DNA of 64,000 nucleotides from Amorphophallus konjac (lineage: Eukaryota; Streptophyta; Magnoliopsida; Alismatales; Araceae): positions 225,748,641 through 225,812,640 of the forward strand of contig CM040126.1 in the NCBI GenBank assembly GCA_022559845.1, written 5' to 3'. A program made the position numbers and the translations under genes. The notes beneath the pieces are model-generated. The model saw only the letters and a list, made by a program, of their open reading frames with translations. It was not told where the DNA came from and ran no database searches. Positions 33,842 to 45,094 of the stretch are shown here, piece by piece. Numbering within the stretch: position 1 is the stretch's first letter; each line of letters begins with the position of its first letter.

Positions 33842-35290
33842 ATGCCGCCTAGACGGAGCTCTCGACGTTCTGCCCAAGGGGAAGCTAGTGGTTTGAGATG
33901 AGAGGCGCCAGCTCCTCCACCACAGCGAGCTCCTGCACCTCGTCGTGCACCTCGGTTGCCTCCACGTCCTATTATCGACCCTCGACTGGTCAATTTTAAT
34001 GAGGTGAATGAGCTTCTGCCTGATTTATGCGCTCTTTTTGAGATTCAAGAGGGTTGGACAGATTTTGTCACTAGGTATACTAGATACTATCCCAATCTAG
34101 TGCATCAATTTTATGAAAATCTGGTTGAAAGAAATGAAGAATTATATACTGCTGTTCAAGGTGTTGAGATTCACATCACTCCGGATCTTTTTCGGCGAGC
34201 CTTAGGAGTGTCAGCCATGGGTGCTAACTCGATCTTTGGTCATGGTGACGTTGAGGCTACTTTCATTGCCATGATAAACTGTGATTATGTGCGTGGTGTG
34301 AGTGATTTAATCACATTGAATGCCAATTATTTTCCACCACTGCAAAGGATTTTGCACCATATGTTCACTTCACTCATCTATCTCAAAGTTGGCAGTCGAA
34401 ATGAAGTGACAGAGGTTCATAAGTTTTTGTTCTATAATGTCATGAATGGGATTGAAATCAACATGGGTCGGCTCATGATAGATCTGATTGGGACTTGCCG
34501 TACCTATCTCCGGTGATCCTTGCCATATGCTTCACAGTTGACATGTGTCTTCATATATGCTGGAATCAATTTGGCAAATGAGCAGTTTATTTATGTTCGA
34601 CAAGATGATATATATAATAAGCATAAGATCTTTACAGATTTTGGGCATTACTATGGTCCCGATGGGGAGCTATGCCGAGATATACCAATTTATGGGGAAA
34701 AAGTTGACAGTGAGGAAGAACAAGAACAAGAGCAGCACCAAGGTCAAGGGGATGTCCCCCCTCCAGTTTAGGCTAAGAAGCAGCCTCCTCCACCTTCACC
34801 TCATCACATGGATCCCGGGATGCGTCCTCCACCACAGTTCTATCATGGAGAGTCTTTTACTCAGGGAGCCGCACAACACTCTTGGGTAGATTATGAGACT
34901 TTTGACAGGTGATTTACTGGACTAGAAACTCGAGTGGATACCTTTGGGGATCGACTTTCTACTTTTGGGAATCGCATTGATACTATGGGTAATGTGATTG
35001 ACGCTATGTCAGGTCACATTGACTCTTTCTCCACGGTTCTGGACACTCTCTCCACTCAGATGACCACACTCTCCACCCATATGACTACCCTTACAGACAG
35101 AGTTGCTAATTCCAGCCAAGCTTTCCACTTCATGAACCTCACACTTCTTCGAATGCCGCGCCGTGATGCGGCCCGGACATCCCCATTGGCCATATTCAGG
35201 ATTGTCTTCAGCTTCAAGACCATTCTCTTGAGGACATCCGCCGCCGCCTTGGATATCAGCCTCCTCCTCCATAGGATCAGCCTCCTATAG
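33842..35290 (+). pseudogene. SIRE env-position ORF (putative plant transposon protein domain plus coiled coil)
   Basis: ATG 33842 opens MPPRRSSRRSAQGEASGL. One frame runs to 35290 through four stops (TGA ~33896, TGA 34514, TAG ~34769, TGA ~34910), each explicable as CGA-to-TGA or CAG-to-TAG decay. The central domain (LVNFNEVNELLPDL, GWTDFVTRYTRYYPNLV, VEIHITPDLFRRALGVS) matches the 'putative plant transposon protein' domain found after pol in SIRE elements. An acidic Glu/Gln run and then heptad-like repeats (TFGDRLSTFGNRIDTMGNVI; STQMTTLSTHMTTLTDRV) predict a coiled coil. No signal peptide or clear membrane anchor is seen, so calling it an envelope is not supported. Confidence 0.75.
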
Positions 35291-35786
35291 ATGACTCATG
35301 AGGATTTTTCTTTTGCTTCCTCCCTCCATACTGTTGTACTTCGGTCGTGTGCATTTTGGGTTCATCTTTCGTCTATCCTATCCCCTTTTGATGATGCCAA
35401 AGGGGGAGAAGTAGTAGTGCATGTCTTATATATTTTATGTCGGTATGTTTGTATGCGTGATCATTGGTGAGGATCATTGTGTCAGTTCTGCATTGTTCTG
35501 AATTTGTTTTCTCGCATGTGTCTAGAGTCTTGCATTCATCTCAAGCATCAATGTACCTTGTAATGAAATGATGAAATTAATGCACTTGGTTTTTGATATA
35601 AATTGGTTGACTCTTATTTCTCATTTCCCATCTATCTTGGCAAATAAAATAATGAATGGCTTGCATACATTGAATGGTGTGCGCTGCCTTGTACGATGAA
35701 GAATCTTTGGTTTGATGCACTACCCGTACGCACTGTGGTTTTCAAAGCATGCCATTACTCTTGTAATCTAGAGTCTTGTCATCATC
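35291..35786 (+). other. SIRE 3' untranslated region
   Basis: Non-coding. Contains the first purine tract CCAAAGGGGGAGAAG near 35398, typical of SIRE elements. Confidence 0.6.
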
Positions 35787-35800
35787 AAAAAGGGGGAGAT
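35787..35800 (+). other. SIRE polypurine tract
   Basis: AAAAAGGGGGAGAT directly before the LTR start TGTTGAG. Confidence 0.85.
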
Positions 35801-37223
35801 TGTTGAGTCTCTCCAGATGATTTTGATGATAACAAAACCCCCGGTATTACAACCTAAGTAATAACTTGCTTAAACCACTTTCAAAGCCTTCCTTAATCAA
35901 GCAAATGCCTAAACCTACCATGTTTCAAGAAATGCCCAGGATAAGTTCAAGCAAATCACAGTGATTGGAACAAGACATGGCCATAAGATAATTTGTTCAT
36001 GAACTATGAATTATTGGCTAACTCTTTTGAAATTGTAGGTTTTTCCAGCGCGCGGTCGACCGCCGGTCAAGCACCGGTCGACCGATTTTCCTAGCGTTGA
36101 AAGCTTCATTTCTGTAAAATTCCGATCGACCGCCCCATGCCTTCCGGTCGACCGCTAGCTTCGAGGCAGCAATTGTTGACTTTGTGTTCTTCAACATGGG
36201 AAGCCCCTTTCCTTGGGTTTGTTTAATCCCAAAGTCTCCAGACATGCCATGATTTGTGGATCTGGTTCCTGACTTGTCTCTTGCCATCCAAGATCTATAA
36301 AAACATCACATTGGGGTCAAAAACCCTAATTACTTAAGGAGATCAAGAAGGCTATCAAAGGGAGGAAGAGAGCTGCTACTGTAGCTCCGTGAACAGTGAT
36401 GCGTCCAAGAGTTCTTCATCCAAGAGCAAGGTTCCCAAGATCATCTGTAAGCCATTCAAGTGAAGATCCAGCTGAGGAGCAAGCTTCATCCAAGATCATC
36501 TTCATCCACTAAGGGGGAGCTTAAATCTGTGTTTTCTATTTTGTGTTTCTCCCTTGTTTTTCATCAAGCTTCAAGTGTATGATCTTGTAACATTTAAACA
36601 CTTGTGTGTGTGTGGATCTACGCAGATCCGTGTGTGTGTGTGTATGTGTGTTTCTTCTAGTCTTCACATCTTTTCGTGATTCGGTGCTTGGGCACCTTCG
36701 TGGGAGTTCCGAACTCCTCACGTGTGTGTGTGTGTGTGTTTTTTTTTTTAATGTTGTAATCTCTTACAAGATAGTGTGGGAATCCTCACAGATTGTGAGG
36801 GGTGGACGTAGGTTGTCGTTGTTGCATCCAAACCACCTAAAAATCACTATCTATTATGTGATTTGTTCCTTTTCTTCTATCCCCATTCTGTGCAGCACAC
36901 ACGTAGATTAATTTGATTGTATTATTTGAGTTAGATCTAGCATTATTTATCATTCTCATATTAGATCTCGGGTATATTAAAAGGTGGGTTCGGATCGACA
37001 AGGCAAACCTTGTCAGGAAGATAACATCTTGCGTGAGTAGAATCTCCGGATTCCCACCTCCGCCATCGTACCTAAGATCGGTTGAGTGCGATAGATTCTA
37101 CTAGATCTGAGAGTTTTCATATAGATCTGAAATTCATTACGGATATTATTCACACTTGGTAAATTTGGGCAAGAATTTGTTAAAAGTTTGTAAACACCCA
37201 ATTCACCCCCCGCTTGGGTGTCA
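35801..37223 (+). repeat. SIRE 3' LTR
   Basis: Begins TGTTGAGTCTCTCC and ends near CCCCCCGCTTGGGTGTCA, the usual C-rich SIRE end. Contains a TATA-like CTATAAAAACATC at 36294, GT microsatellites at 36603-36655 and 36722-36740, four near-copies of the CGGTCGACCG palindrome between 36050 and 36170, and the hairpin module copy C. The end could be 37223 or 37230. Confidence 0.8.
36969..37065 (+). ncRNA. Conserved two-hairpin module, copy C (SIRE LTR, U5 position)
   Basis: Hairpin 1: GACAAGG (36997-37003), loop CAAA, CCTTGTC. Hairpin 2: GAATC (37040-37044), loop TCCG, GATTC. Relative to copy A the second base pair of hairpin 2 changes from G-C to A-T on both sides, so pairing is kept. The shared GCGTGAG and CTCCGCC strings flank hairpin 2. 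Confidence 0.45.
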
Positions 37224-38726
37224 TTGATCACGTGACTTCAGGAGCTGGTCGAATCTATCCTTGAAGTTGGGCTAAGGAGGCTGAGAGGGCTGAGGTTGAT
37301 ACATATTCTGAGCTTGATTGAATTTATTATAAGAAGGGTATTGCTAATGTTGGCCGTGAGAAAATTGAGCTTGATGGTATGGGACCTGAGAATGTTGAAA
37401 TGGAGGTTGAGATTGTTGATGTTAAGCTTGTTGAAAAGGAGATTGATAATGTTGCTGTGATTGAATTAGAGCTTGAAAGGGTTATTTTTGAAAAGAGGGA
37501 TTAGATTGGGAAGATGGACCTTGCTGAGATTTTTAAGAAAAATTCAGGTGATTTCTCCAGCCTGAATTGTAGGTATTGGAATAAGGATCATAAAGAGGCT
37601 TAGAGACACCCTGAGCAGCGAAGATTTATTCTTGGATGAATGGGGGAAGCTGGGTTGCAGTGGGGTAATCAGTAACAACATGATCAGGGCTAGAATAAAG
37701 AGCACAAATCTCTTCATGACTGGGAGCTAAGAACGGTTGAGGTTGAGGAGCAGAAAAAGTAGGTTCCTACCTAGATAACAACTGATCTATCTTCTGAGCT
37801 ACGAGATCAACCTTCTCTATCTTCTATGCCAACAATTCCATTTTGTTCAATTTCTGAGTGAAGGTATTTATATCCATCCTATTCTCACACTCACCTTGGC
37901 TCTTAACTTCATAAAGCCCACCCCTCTTAGCCGGCCCAATCATTCTCTCATAGGACGAGAGCGAGGCATGACTGATTGAATTTTTACTGAACATCTCAAA
38001 TAAATCATAAGCCCCATCTTCGCTCTTACTCATAAATGCTCCCCTACATGGAGCATCCACCATTTGTCTATAATTATCTGTCAATACCTCATAGAATGCC
38101 TGGACAATTTGCCATTTTGATAATCCATGATGGGGGCATTTCCTTAGCAAATCTTTCAATCTATCCCACGCCTCATGAATTTGTTCCCCGGGGTTTTGTG
38201 TGAATCTAGTTATCGCTCTCCTCATGGTATTGGTTCACCCTATGTGATAGAATTTCTTCAAAAATCCCTTTTACATTTCCGCCCATGTATCTATGGATCT
38301 ACCCAAGGCTCCTAACCAATATTTGGCTTTGTCTTTGAGAGAGAATGGGAAAAGAGTCAGCCTGAGAGCATCATCAGAAAAGTTTTGAATTTTAACAATT
38401 GAGCAAATCTGGAGGAACTTATCAAGATGTTTGTAGGGATCTTCATTGGTATTGCCATAGAAGGATGGCAACATTTGAATGGTGCTTGATTTGATTTCAT
38501 ATTGGGCTGCTTGATTTTGAGATGCTTGGATATAAAATGAAGGTTGGTATTGATTTGGCAAGAAATATTCCTTCATTTGCTTGGGAGCGACTTGTTGTAC
38601 TTGTTGTTGATTTTGGTTGTGATCCACCATAAGGTTTGGTTGATGGTGAGCTTTAGAATGCACTAACCTCTCAATCTCTCCTATGAGTCCTAGCAAAGGT
38701 GGGTGTAAGGATCTCCTACCTTGCAT
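37224..38726 (-). pseudogene. Athila gag, interrupted
   Basis: Start MQGRRSLHPPLL chosen at 38726 because the upstream in-frame residues are a translated (TA)n. A single frame carries IKSSTIQMLPSFYGNTNEDP, LRLTLFPFSLKDKAKYWLG (Athila/Ty3 gag signature), TRFTQNPGEQIHEAWDRLKD, LLRKCPHHGLSKWQIVQAF and NSGWRNHLNFS, then a Gln-rich tail. Several stops, for example before 38225, near 37822, 37758 and 37640, make it non-functional. The 3' end is the SIRE junction. Confidence 0.82.
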
Positions 38727-38770
38727 GCAATGCAAAAAGGGCCCAAAGGGAGAATTATTTGTGTATTTTT

Positions 38771-38804
<34 letters not shown>

Positions 38805-39896
38805 TAAGGATGCAAATGTAATAACAACTATATGAATTAAGTATGCAAAAATGATGGTTTTTTTAAAAAAAAATAAAAGAGGAATTGGCACCTACTACCA
38901 AGTTGGTCCACCGGCCAGATAAGAGGTCAGGTTGTGGGAGGCTCCCCCTACTTTCGTAGGGACCTAATTAAATAACCGCAATCCCGCTTAAGGCGCTTGC
39001 CATTGGACCTCTTTCCTAGACACCGATTTTTTAAAATAGTAATAAATTCCTAAACTTCTTTTTTAACCTTCTAAGGGCAATCTACCTCTTGGGTGCTTCT
39101 TGGTACAACCTGTCCGGCTTCCGTGAGGAAATCCAAGGATGTGGAGACTTATAGAGGTCTTGGAAAAGAAAATTCCAGTCCAAAGAGACGGAGTGCTCAA
39201 TGGAGGATCCTTCCACTTCCAAGAGGGATGTAAGGAACCTAACTTGCCCTTAAGAAGGAGAAATAGAGAAGAAGAGAATAATGATGATTTTTTTTCTTTC
39301 AAATGATGCAAATATAAAGAACAATGACTAAACTATATGCAACAATGCAAGCAAGAAATATGAAAGTATGATGCCATGAATTTTTTTTCTGTTTTCTTTT
39401 TTTTTTGTTTCAGAGAGTTGTTTTTCTATTTTTTCTTTTTTTTTCAAAAAGAGAGATAGATAAAAGATAAATAACAACTAAAAATACTAAACAACATGCA
39501 ACCTACTGAAGAATAAAGTCTAAAATCATGCTTTTGTATTTTTTGGGTTTTCTAATTTTTTTTTATTTTTTAAGAATTGTTTTAATTTTTTTAAGATTTT
39601 TAAAAAATTAGAAAAACAGAACCTGTACCTACGTTTACTGACATTTAACGACGCTTGATTTTTCAGGATTTTTCAGAATTCCAGAATTCCTACTCCTTGT
39701 CGTGACAGATACAGACTTTCAGCGATGTTTTCTATTCTCTACAATAGATTATTTCCAGTGAATTTTTAGGTCCGAATTTCCTCTTTCTTTGATTTTCTGA
39801 TTTTTTTCTTTTTCCTGCAAAATAAATATACAAAAAATAATATACAAATATACACACCAAACACAAGAATATCCAACTATAAAAAATTAATTTTCC
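38727..39896 (-). other. Athila leader between primer site and gag
   Basis: Non-coding, AT-rich, with T-runs and a (TA)n at 38771-38801. No supported ORF. Confidence 0.5.
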
Positions 39897-39914
39897 TCCC
39901 CGATAGTAGCACCA
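39897..39914 (-). other. Athila primer-binding site, decayed
   Basis: Minus strand reads TGGTGCTACTATCGGGGA five bases after the LTR end. It differs from the tRNA-Asp-type Athila site (TGGCGCCGTTGCCGGGGA) only by transitions, mostly C-to-T and G-to-A. Confidence 0.75.
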
Positions 39915-39919
39915 AAAAT

Positions 39920-42139
39920 TGATGTGCATAAAACTCATCGTTAAAAGTCGTGCCACAATCTCAAAAATAACTGCACTCACTCACTAAAAAGATATTAAAT
40001 ATAAGTAGAGTGGTAAGAACGGGTCGATCTCACGGAGAGGAAATATTTCTTTTAAACAAGTTGGAAAAAAATCTTATGTTTTGAAAATCAAACTTTTGAG
40101 TGAGTTTAAACGAAAGGAGAATAAAATTTCATGAACTTAAGACTAAAAATAAACCTATGTAAAGAATTTGAGAGGGTTAAGAAGAGAATTTGGAAGGAGA
40201 TAGAAAGAGAAAATAAAAGAACAATTACATAAAATCAACTTTTATTACTAAAAGAAGAGTACAACATCTATGAAAGCTAAAAATTACAACTTGAATAAGC
40301 TAAGGGAAAAAGGAAGAAATGAGCAAAGATAATGAAGAATAGTGCTGCCAAATCGCCGTGTCGAGCCTTTGAGGAGACCGCCCTGCCGTGGAGATAGACA
40401 ACACCTTTAGAGTATCGAAGTAGAAAATCCGCCTTAGGGATGTTTAGATGAAAATAGAGGAGGGAGAGATAGATTGAAGAGAAGGAAGGGAGTTTAAAAC
40501 TAGTAAAACAGACATAATGAAAATAGAGCAAGCTTAAAAGTGAAATAACTTTGAAACCATAGAGATTTAGAAGAAGTGTTAGAAGAGAAAGTTGAAGAAT
40601 AGAGAAAGAGGAAGAAGTTTCATGAAGTTTGTCGAGAGAGAAGAAGATCAGAAGATGTTGAAAACTGGGGAAGAACAAAAGTATGCTGCGTGGATGAACA
40701 TTAACTACACCAAAAACTGAACTCTAGAAACTTGAAAATAACTTAAACATAAAGAGGCATTAGAGGAAGAGGAAGAAGAAGAAAATCTAGATCTATGAAA
40801 GATGAATAACTTTTATGAAGACACTAAGGTGAAAAGAGGAGCAGAAGGTCATGAAACTGGGGAAGAACAAAGTGTAGATCAACGGGTGAACAGTAAAAAC
40901 ACAGGACAACACCTTGAAAAAGAGATTATAACTTGAAAACAGTAGAGAATTGGAGGAAGGCGAAGACGAAGAAAATAAAGAGCACTTAAAAATGAAGAAG
41001 TTTAGTGAAGACAAGAAATTGAAAAGAAGAATAGAACAACATGTAAAGAGGCTAAGAAAGAGCTAAAATCTCAAAAACACTCATAATAGCAACAACAAAA
41101 CCCACTAACCAAAACTCTCAAAAACTCTCCTTCCGTAACCCCTCCAAAGAGTCCCCTTTTATAGGGCTAAGATTACCTCCAATCCATGTTATTTTCCTCT
41201 TACCCACACTCAATGCAAATCTTTAGATGCACCCACCTTTTCATGCTATTTAATCACACATTAAAGCCCACCCATGCACACCCATGTGAGCTTTAAAGAA
41301 ACCATGTGTGAGTGTAGGGAGATAAGAAGAGTGAAGAGAGGGAAGATGGAGTGGTATACAGAGGGGGTGGAGGTCACATGGTGATGGTGGGGTATGTGTG
41401 TGTGGAGTGAATGGGAGAGAGGGATGTGGGGTAGTGTGTCTCTCTTTTTCTCTCTTTAAAATTCACACTCAACTTTACACACCTATGTATGAAGTTGTGT
41501 GTGCATGTAGGGGGCCATGGGAAGGTGAGAGCGTGCATGGGCCCTTGGCTATGTGAAGTGGAGTGTTATAGAGAGAAAGAGGGAAAGGTAGAGAGAGGTG
41601 AGAAACTGGAGGGGGCCACGCATGGGGTAGATGGTTGTGTGAATTGTGTGGTAGTGAGAAGGACGGCGAACGGGGTCCCACAGCGAGGGGGTGTGCATTG
41701 GCAACGGCAGACGCGGTGAGGCCCATGGTGGCTTCTTTTTGCTCTTTGGTTGTTTGTCACTCAAACATGGCCGTCGACGCTCCTATACGTGCCACCGTCT
41801 TCCTCCATAGCTCAGTCGGTTGCTGTCGTGGGGCTCTCCCATGAGTAGGCGAAGACCATCCCACCGTCCTACCGTAGCGAAGGAAGGACATTGTTCACAA
41901 AAGAGAGACTTTGATCAAAGTTTGTTTTAATGTAAGAAAATTATAATTAAGTCCCTCCAGCATATGAATATTAACCATTCAGTTTTTATATATCTCAAGT
42001 CCTATAGATTATTAATTATCAAAAGACCATAATTTTATGTAGGACTTAGATTAATATGAAAACTTGCATAATTAATTATATTTAAGCCCATAAATAATTT
42101 GTGTGACATGAATAAATGCACAAAAATATGCAATTATCA
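39920..42139 (-). repeat. Athila LTR, 2220 bp
   Basis: TG...CA ends with terminal TGAT/ATCA inverted repeats. A minus-strand TATA box CTATAAAAGGGG lies at 41153-41164. Small ORFs inside it (for example 41475-41844) overlap on both strands and show no domain. Confidence 0.85.
41153..41164 (-). promoter_or_regulatory. Athila LTR TATA box
   Basis: CTATAAAAGGGG on the minus strand, about 980 bases into the LTR. Confidence 0.6.
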
Positions 42140-42634
42140 CCTCCCTGCGAGGAGTGGGCCGTGTTTGGATTTTACTTATTTAGCTCTTTGTACTGGGGAT
42201 TTTGTGATTTGGCCGGGAGTCTTCCCCACGCCCTGAGCGTGAAGGTACGCGTTCGCTCCTCTCCCTGGGTTTAGCTTGCTTGTCACGTATATGCTCTTGA
42301 GCCGCTGCTTATGAGCGATTTAGGTTCCTAGCTCGTTCATATATATCTATCACTGCCACGGTGAGAGAGTGTGACTGTCCCGTGCCTTAATCCGAGCATG
42401 AGTGAGAATTGCCTACCCTAGACTCTGTCGGTTCATCAACCGTGCGGATCGACACACTTCTCTTGCTTGGGGACGTTCGCGAGCTTGTGTTGCTTGTTAT
42501 TGACGTAGTTTCTTTCTTGGGATTCTTGGGTGTCGAGCCTACGTTACTTGATCTATTATGTCGTTGCTGGTTTTAGTTGCGCATTTAGTCGCGTCATCGC
42601 ATAGAGGCCTAGTTCGCATAGCGTCCCGCATCAA
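42140..42634 (+). repeat. 5' LTR remnant (U5 side) of minimal element copy 1
   Basis: CCTCCCTGCGAGGAGTGGG onward aligns with 46866-47262 and, more distantly, 49999-50376 and 58970-59352. It ends GCGTCCCGCATCA before the PBS. The hairpin-forming CCCCACGCCCTGAGCGTG lies near 42220. Confidence 0.85.
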
Positions 42635-42638
42635 ATTT

Positions 42639-42650
42639 GGTATCAGAGCA
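42639..42650 (+). other. Primer-binding site, tRNA-iMet type
   Basis: TGGTATCAGAGC, complementary to the 3' end of plant initiator tRNA-Met, four bases after the LTR. Confidence 0.9.
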
Positions 42651-42757
42651 TTAGGTTTGTCTAGGGTGCATTTAAGTCTGCATTCCACCATTTGCATTGT
42701 TGTTTAGAGTTGTGTCTAGTCCCTTAGAGTTTCAGCCTACCTTGTCCCTTAGTTGTC

Positions 42758-45094
42758 TTGCATGTCCCTCCGGTAGTTTCCAACTCCCAGCTTCCCATTA
42801 ATTTCAAGTCACCCGAGCGATATGACTACCTGCATAGTAGGGAGAGATACACCCATGGGCTTGGAAATCACCCCCTCTCGTTCCTTAGGCCCGAAGCCCC
42901 TACCTTTGACGGTTCCAAGGTCCCGAGTGACTACCTAACTTGGGAGGCCGCCATGGATAGATATTTTGGGTGTTACCCCATGTCCGAGGCCATGCAATTC
43001 TCTTTTGCCAAGAAGAGGCTTTTGCATGAAGCCAAGGATAAGTGGAGATGCATTGAGAGCTTGAGAGACATTTGGCGGTAAAGGCCCATCTAGACTTGGT
43101 ACGACTTGAAAAATGAGCTTAGAAGGACCTACCTATCCCACCCTGTCACCTCCAACCAAGATGATCAAAGTCAGAGGCAAAAGGTTTCGCCTGTGTATGA
43201 GTCTAGGACCCAGACTAAGCCACATGATTATGAGTAGGTCTCCCCGAATGTCTCTATCCAGAGGGATCCCACTCGCACCATACTCCTGCAAACTTTTAGG
43301 GAGAGACTAGATAGGATGCGCACTCCTATTGGCTTACCGACTTCCCCTAGCCCACCTCCAACTCAGGATGAAGTCGTGCCAGAGCCTACGGAGGTTAGGG
43401 CTGACACTATCGGCCCAATACCCTTGATAGAGAACCATGGTTTTACCCACTTCATAGAGGACTCCCTTTTCCCACCCAAGGGAGATGCTTCACCTTTCGA
43501 CCCTCATCTAAAGCCATCCTTGCCTCCCGAGGGCAAACTTGTCATTCGAGAGTCTTTAGCTAGCTGGTTAAGTAAGGGCCCAATTCTAGATGTCTCAATT
43601 CCTTGCTACCCACCCATAGAGCCAACATTCCTAGTAGTACCCCTTAACTCCTTTCACCCCACTTTCCAGTCCTTCTAATTTGTAGAAAATGTGGAGGACC
43701 TTATTAGGAGTTTAGATTGTCAAAGGGAGTTTACATGTATGTTGGCCTTAGAATGTGACCAACCCTATAGTCATAGCTTCACGCACCCTAGTTTGGGGTC
43801 CATTACCTTGGTGTGCATCATAGGTCATATCACCTCCGAGGTCCTTTTGCTCCTTCCCATACCCGATGAGCTTGACTCTGTCCCCTCTTATGGTATTACT
43901 GTCCCGAGGGAGGAACCTTGCCTTCCTCATGAGCCCCTTGCCCCATCTATCATAATGCCGGAAGGTGACCATCCGCATCTTGATGAACATCGAACATGGG
44001 CAAGTATAGTGAAGGGGCCTGTTAGGAGGAGTCATCATTTCTTTGACTCTTTCGATCCCCTCCCTAGTAAGCCCCTCGACCCATATTCTCCCCTCCTCCT
44101 TGTCAAGGAGGCCAATTATCACACCCCATCCACACATGCCAGTCAACATCCCACCCTGCATGCATCCACACTCAAAAGCTTGGAACGGAAGAAACCCTCC
44201 CCTTGGATAGAGTTACAAGCACCATCATGTCCAACGTCATATACGGGTGATGAAGTGAGTGAATTTGGATGTCCTTGACCCCCAAAGTCCACCAACCTTA
44301 ATAGAGAACCTGTGTATGATAGGTACAAATTTGGATGTCTAGGTCCCCCCTATGTTATCCAGGCGGGTAGGCATCATGCACATGCTAGGTCCATATTTGG
44401 ATGTCCAGGACCACCCCTGCACTCACTCAGGTATGAGTCTACACATCTTATTCAGAGCCTGCATCATCACCATATAGCGTCCAGCAACGCACGATATAAA
44501 GAGTTGGCTGACACTCATAGACACCCCCGCGAGTTCCAAGAGGGCGATTATGTCATGATCAAGGTTAGACCTGAACGGTTTCCCTCTAGGACCGTGAAGA
44601 AACTACAGGCTCGTGGTGCTGGCCCTTTTCGAGTGTTAAGGCGAGTTAGATCCAATACATATGTTGTAGACTTGCAAGAGAATTATGGGATCAGTTCCAC
44701 ATTCAATGTCTCAGATTTATTCACATATAGGGACCCATCAGTGATTCCTAGAGAGTTATTTGGGCCTTCTCCACCCCTTGTGAGTGACCCCTCCCTTGAG
44801 AGCCCACTTCTAGCCCCGTCACCTCAGCAGCGTGAGCAGATAGAGTGTATACTAGATGAGCAGGTGACGACCACTAGGAGTGGCGCGTACCAGCGCTACT
44901 TGGTGCATTGGGGAGGACGGCCCGCGTCCGATGATACATGGATCACCCGGGTAGAGATGGAGAGGACAGATATGGACTTGTTGGAGCGATATCTGAGCGA
45001 TAGGGACCCTTACAAGACGGGATCGAGCTCCTCCCGCCCGGGGAGAATTGGTGAGGACACCCGAGCTAGAGATCGGCGCGATGTGGCAGAGTGA
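42758..45094 (+). pseudogene. gag - orphan segment - integrase C-terminus/chromodomain fusion ORF
   Basis: A single frame with five stops (43079, ~43094, ~43214, 43676 and 44276). Gag-like start: FDGSKVPSDYLTWEAAMDRY, then TWYDLKNELRRTYLSHP. Middle (43316-44278): unrecognised, Pro-rich, with SHSFTHPSLGSITLVCIIGH. End (44450-45094): integrase C-terminal barrel (QEGDYVMIKVRPERFP, KLQARGAGPFRVLRR, GISSTFNVSDLFTY), then a chromodomain-like RYLVHWGGRPASDDTW. Protease, RT, RNase H and the integrase core are missing. The stop lies inside the 3' LTR. It could package but would need enzymes in trans. The start codon is uncertain. Confidence 0.75.

Larger units (their letters stand above)
31969..37223 (+). 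mobile_element. SIRE-type Ty1/copia element, 5' part cut off by TE1
   Basis: Begins abruptly inside RT (QVYVDDIIF) and continues through RNase H, a long spacer, an env-position ORF with the putative plant transposon domain, an internal purine tract (CCAAAGGGGGAGAAG at 35398), a second purine tract and a 1423-bp 3' LTR. Gag, protease, integrase and the 5' LTR are absent here and are presumably on the far side of TE1, outside the window. An ORF after RNase H and the doubled AAAGGGGGAGA tracts are SIRE hallmarks. Confidence 0.78.
37224..42139 (-). mobile_element. Athila-lineage Ty3/gypsy element, minus strand, 5' part
   Basis: Reading right to left: 2220-bp LTR (42139-39920, ends TGATAATTGCAT...TGCACATCA), primer site, leader and gag. 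It is truncated where the SIRE LTR begins, in the Gln-rich end of gag. Pol is expected beyond the SIRE/TE1 insertions, outside the window. The LTR start/end words and PBS context are those of Athila. The LTR is immediately followed on the right by the 5' LTR of the chromodomain family, so this element was inserted there. Confidence 0.82.

Noticed and set aside
33842..35290. Viral-type envelope gene
   Set aside because: No signal peptide, furin site or convincing membrane span; the recognisable domain is the putative plant transposon domain, so only the env position is claimed.
41475..41844. Overlapping ORFs on both strands in the Athila LTR
   Set aside because: Mutually overlapping, no domain, in regulatory LTR sequence.
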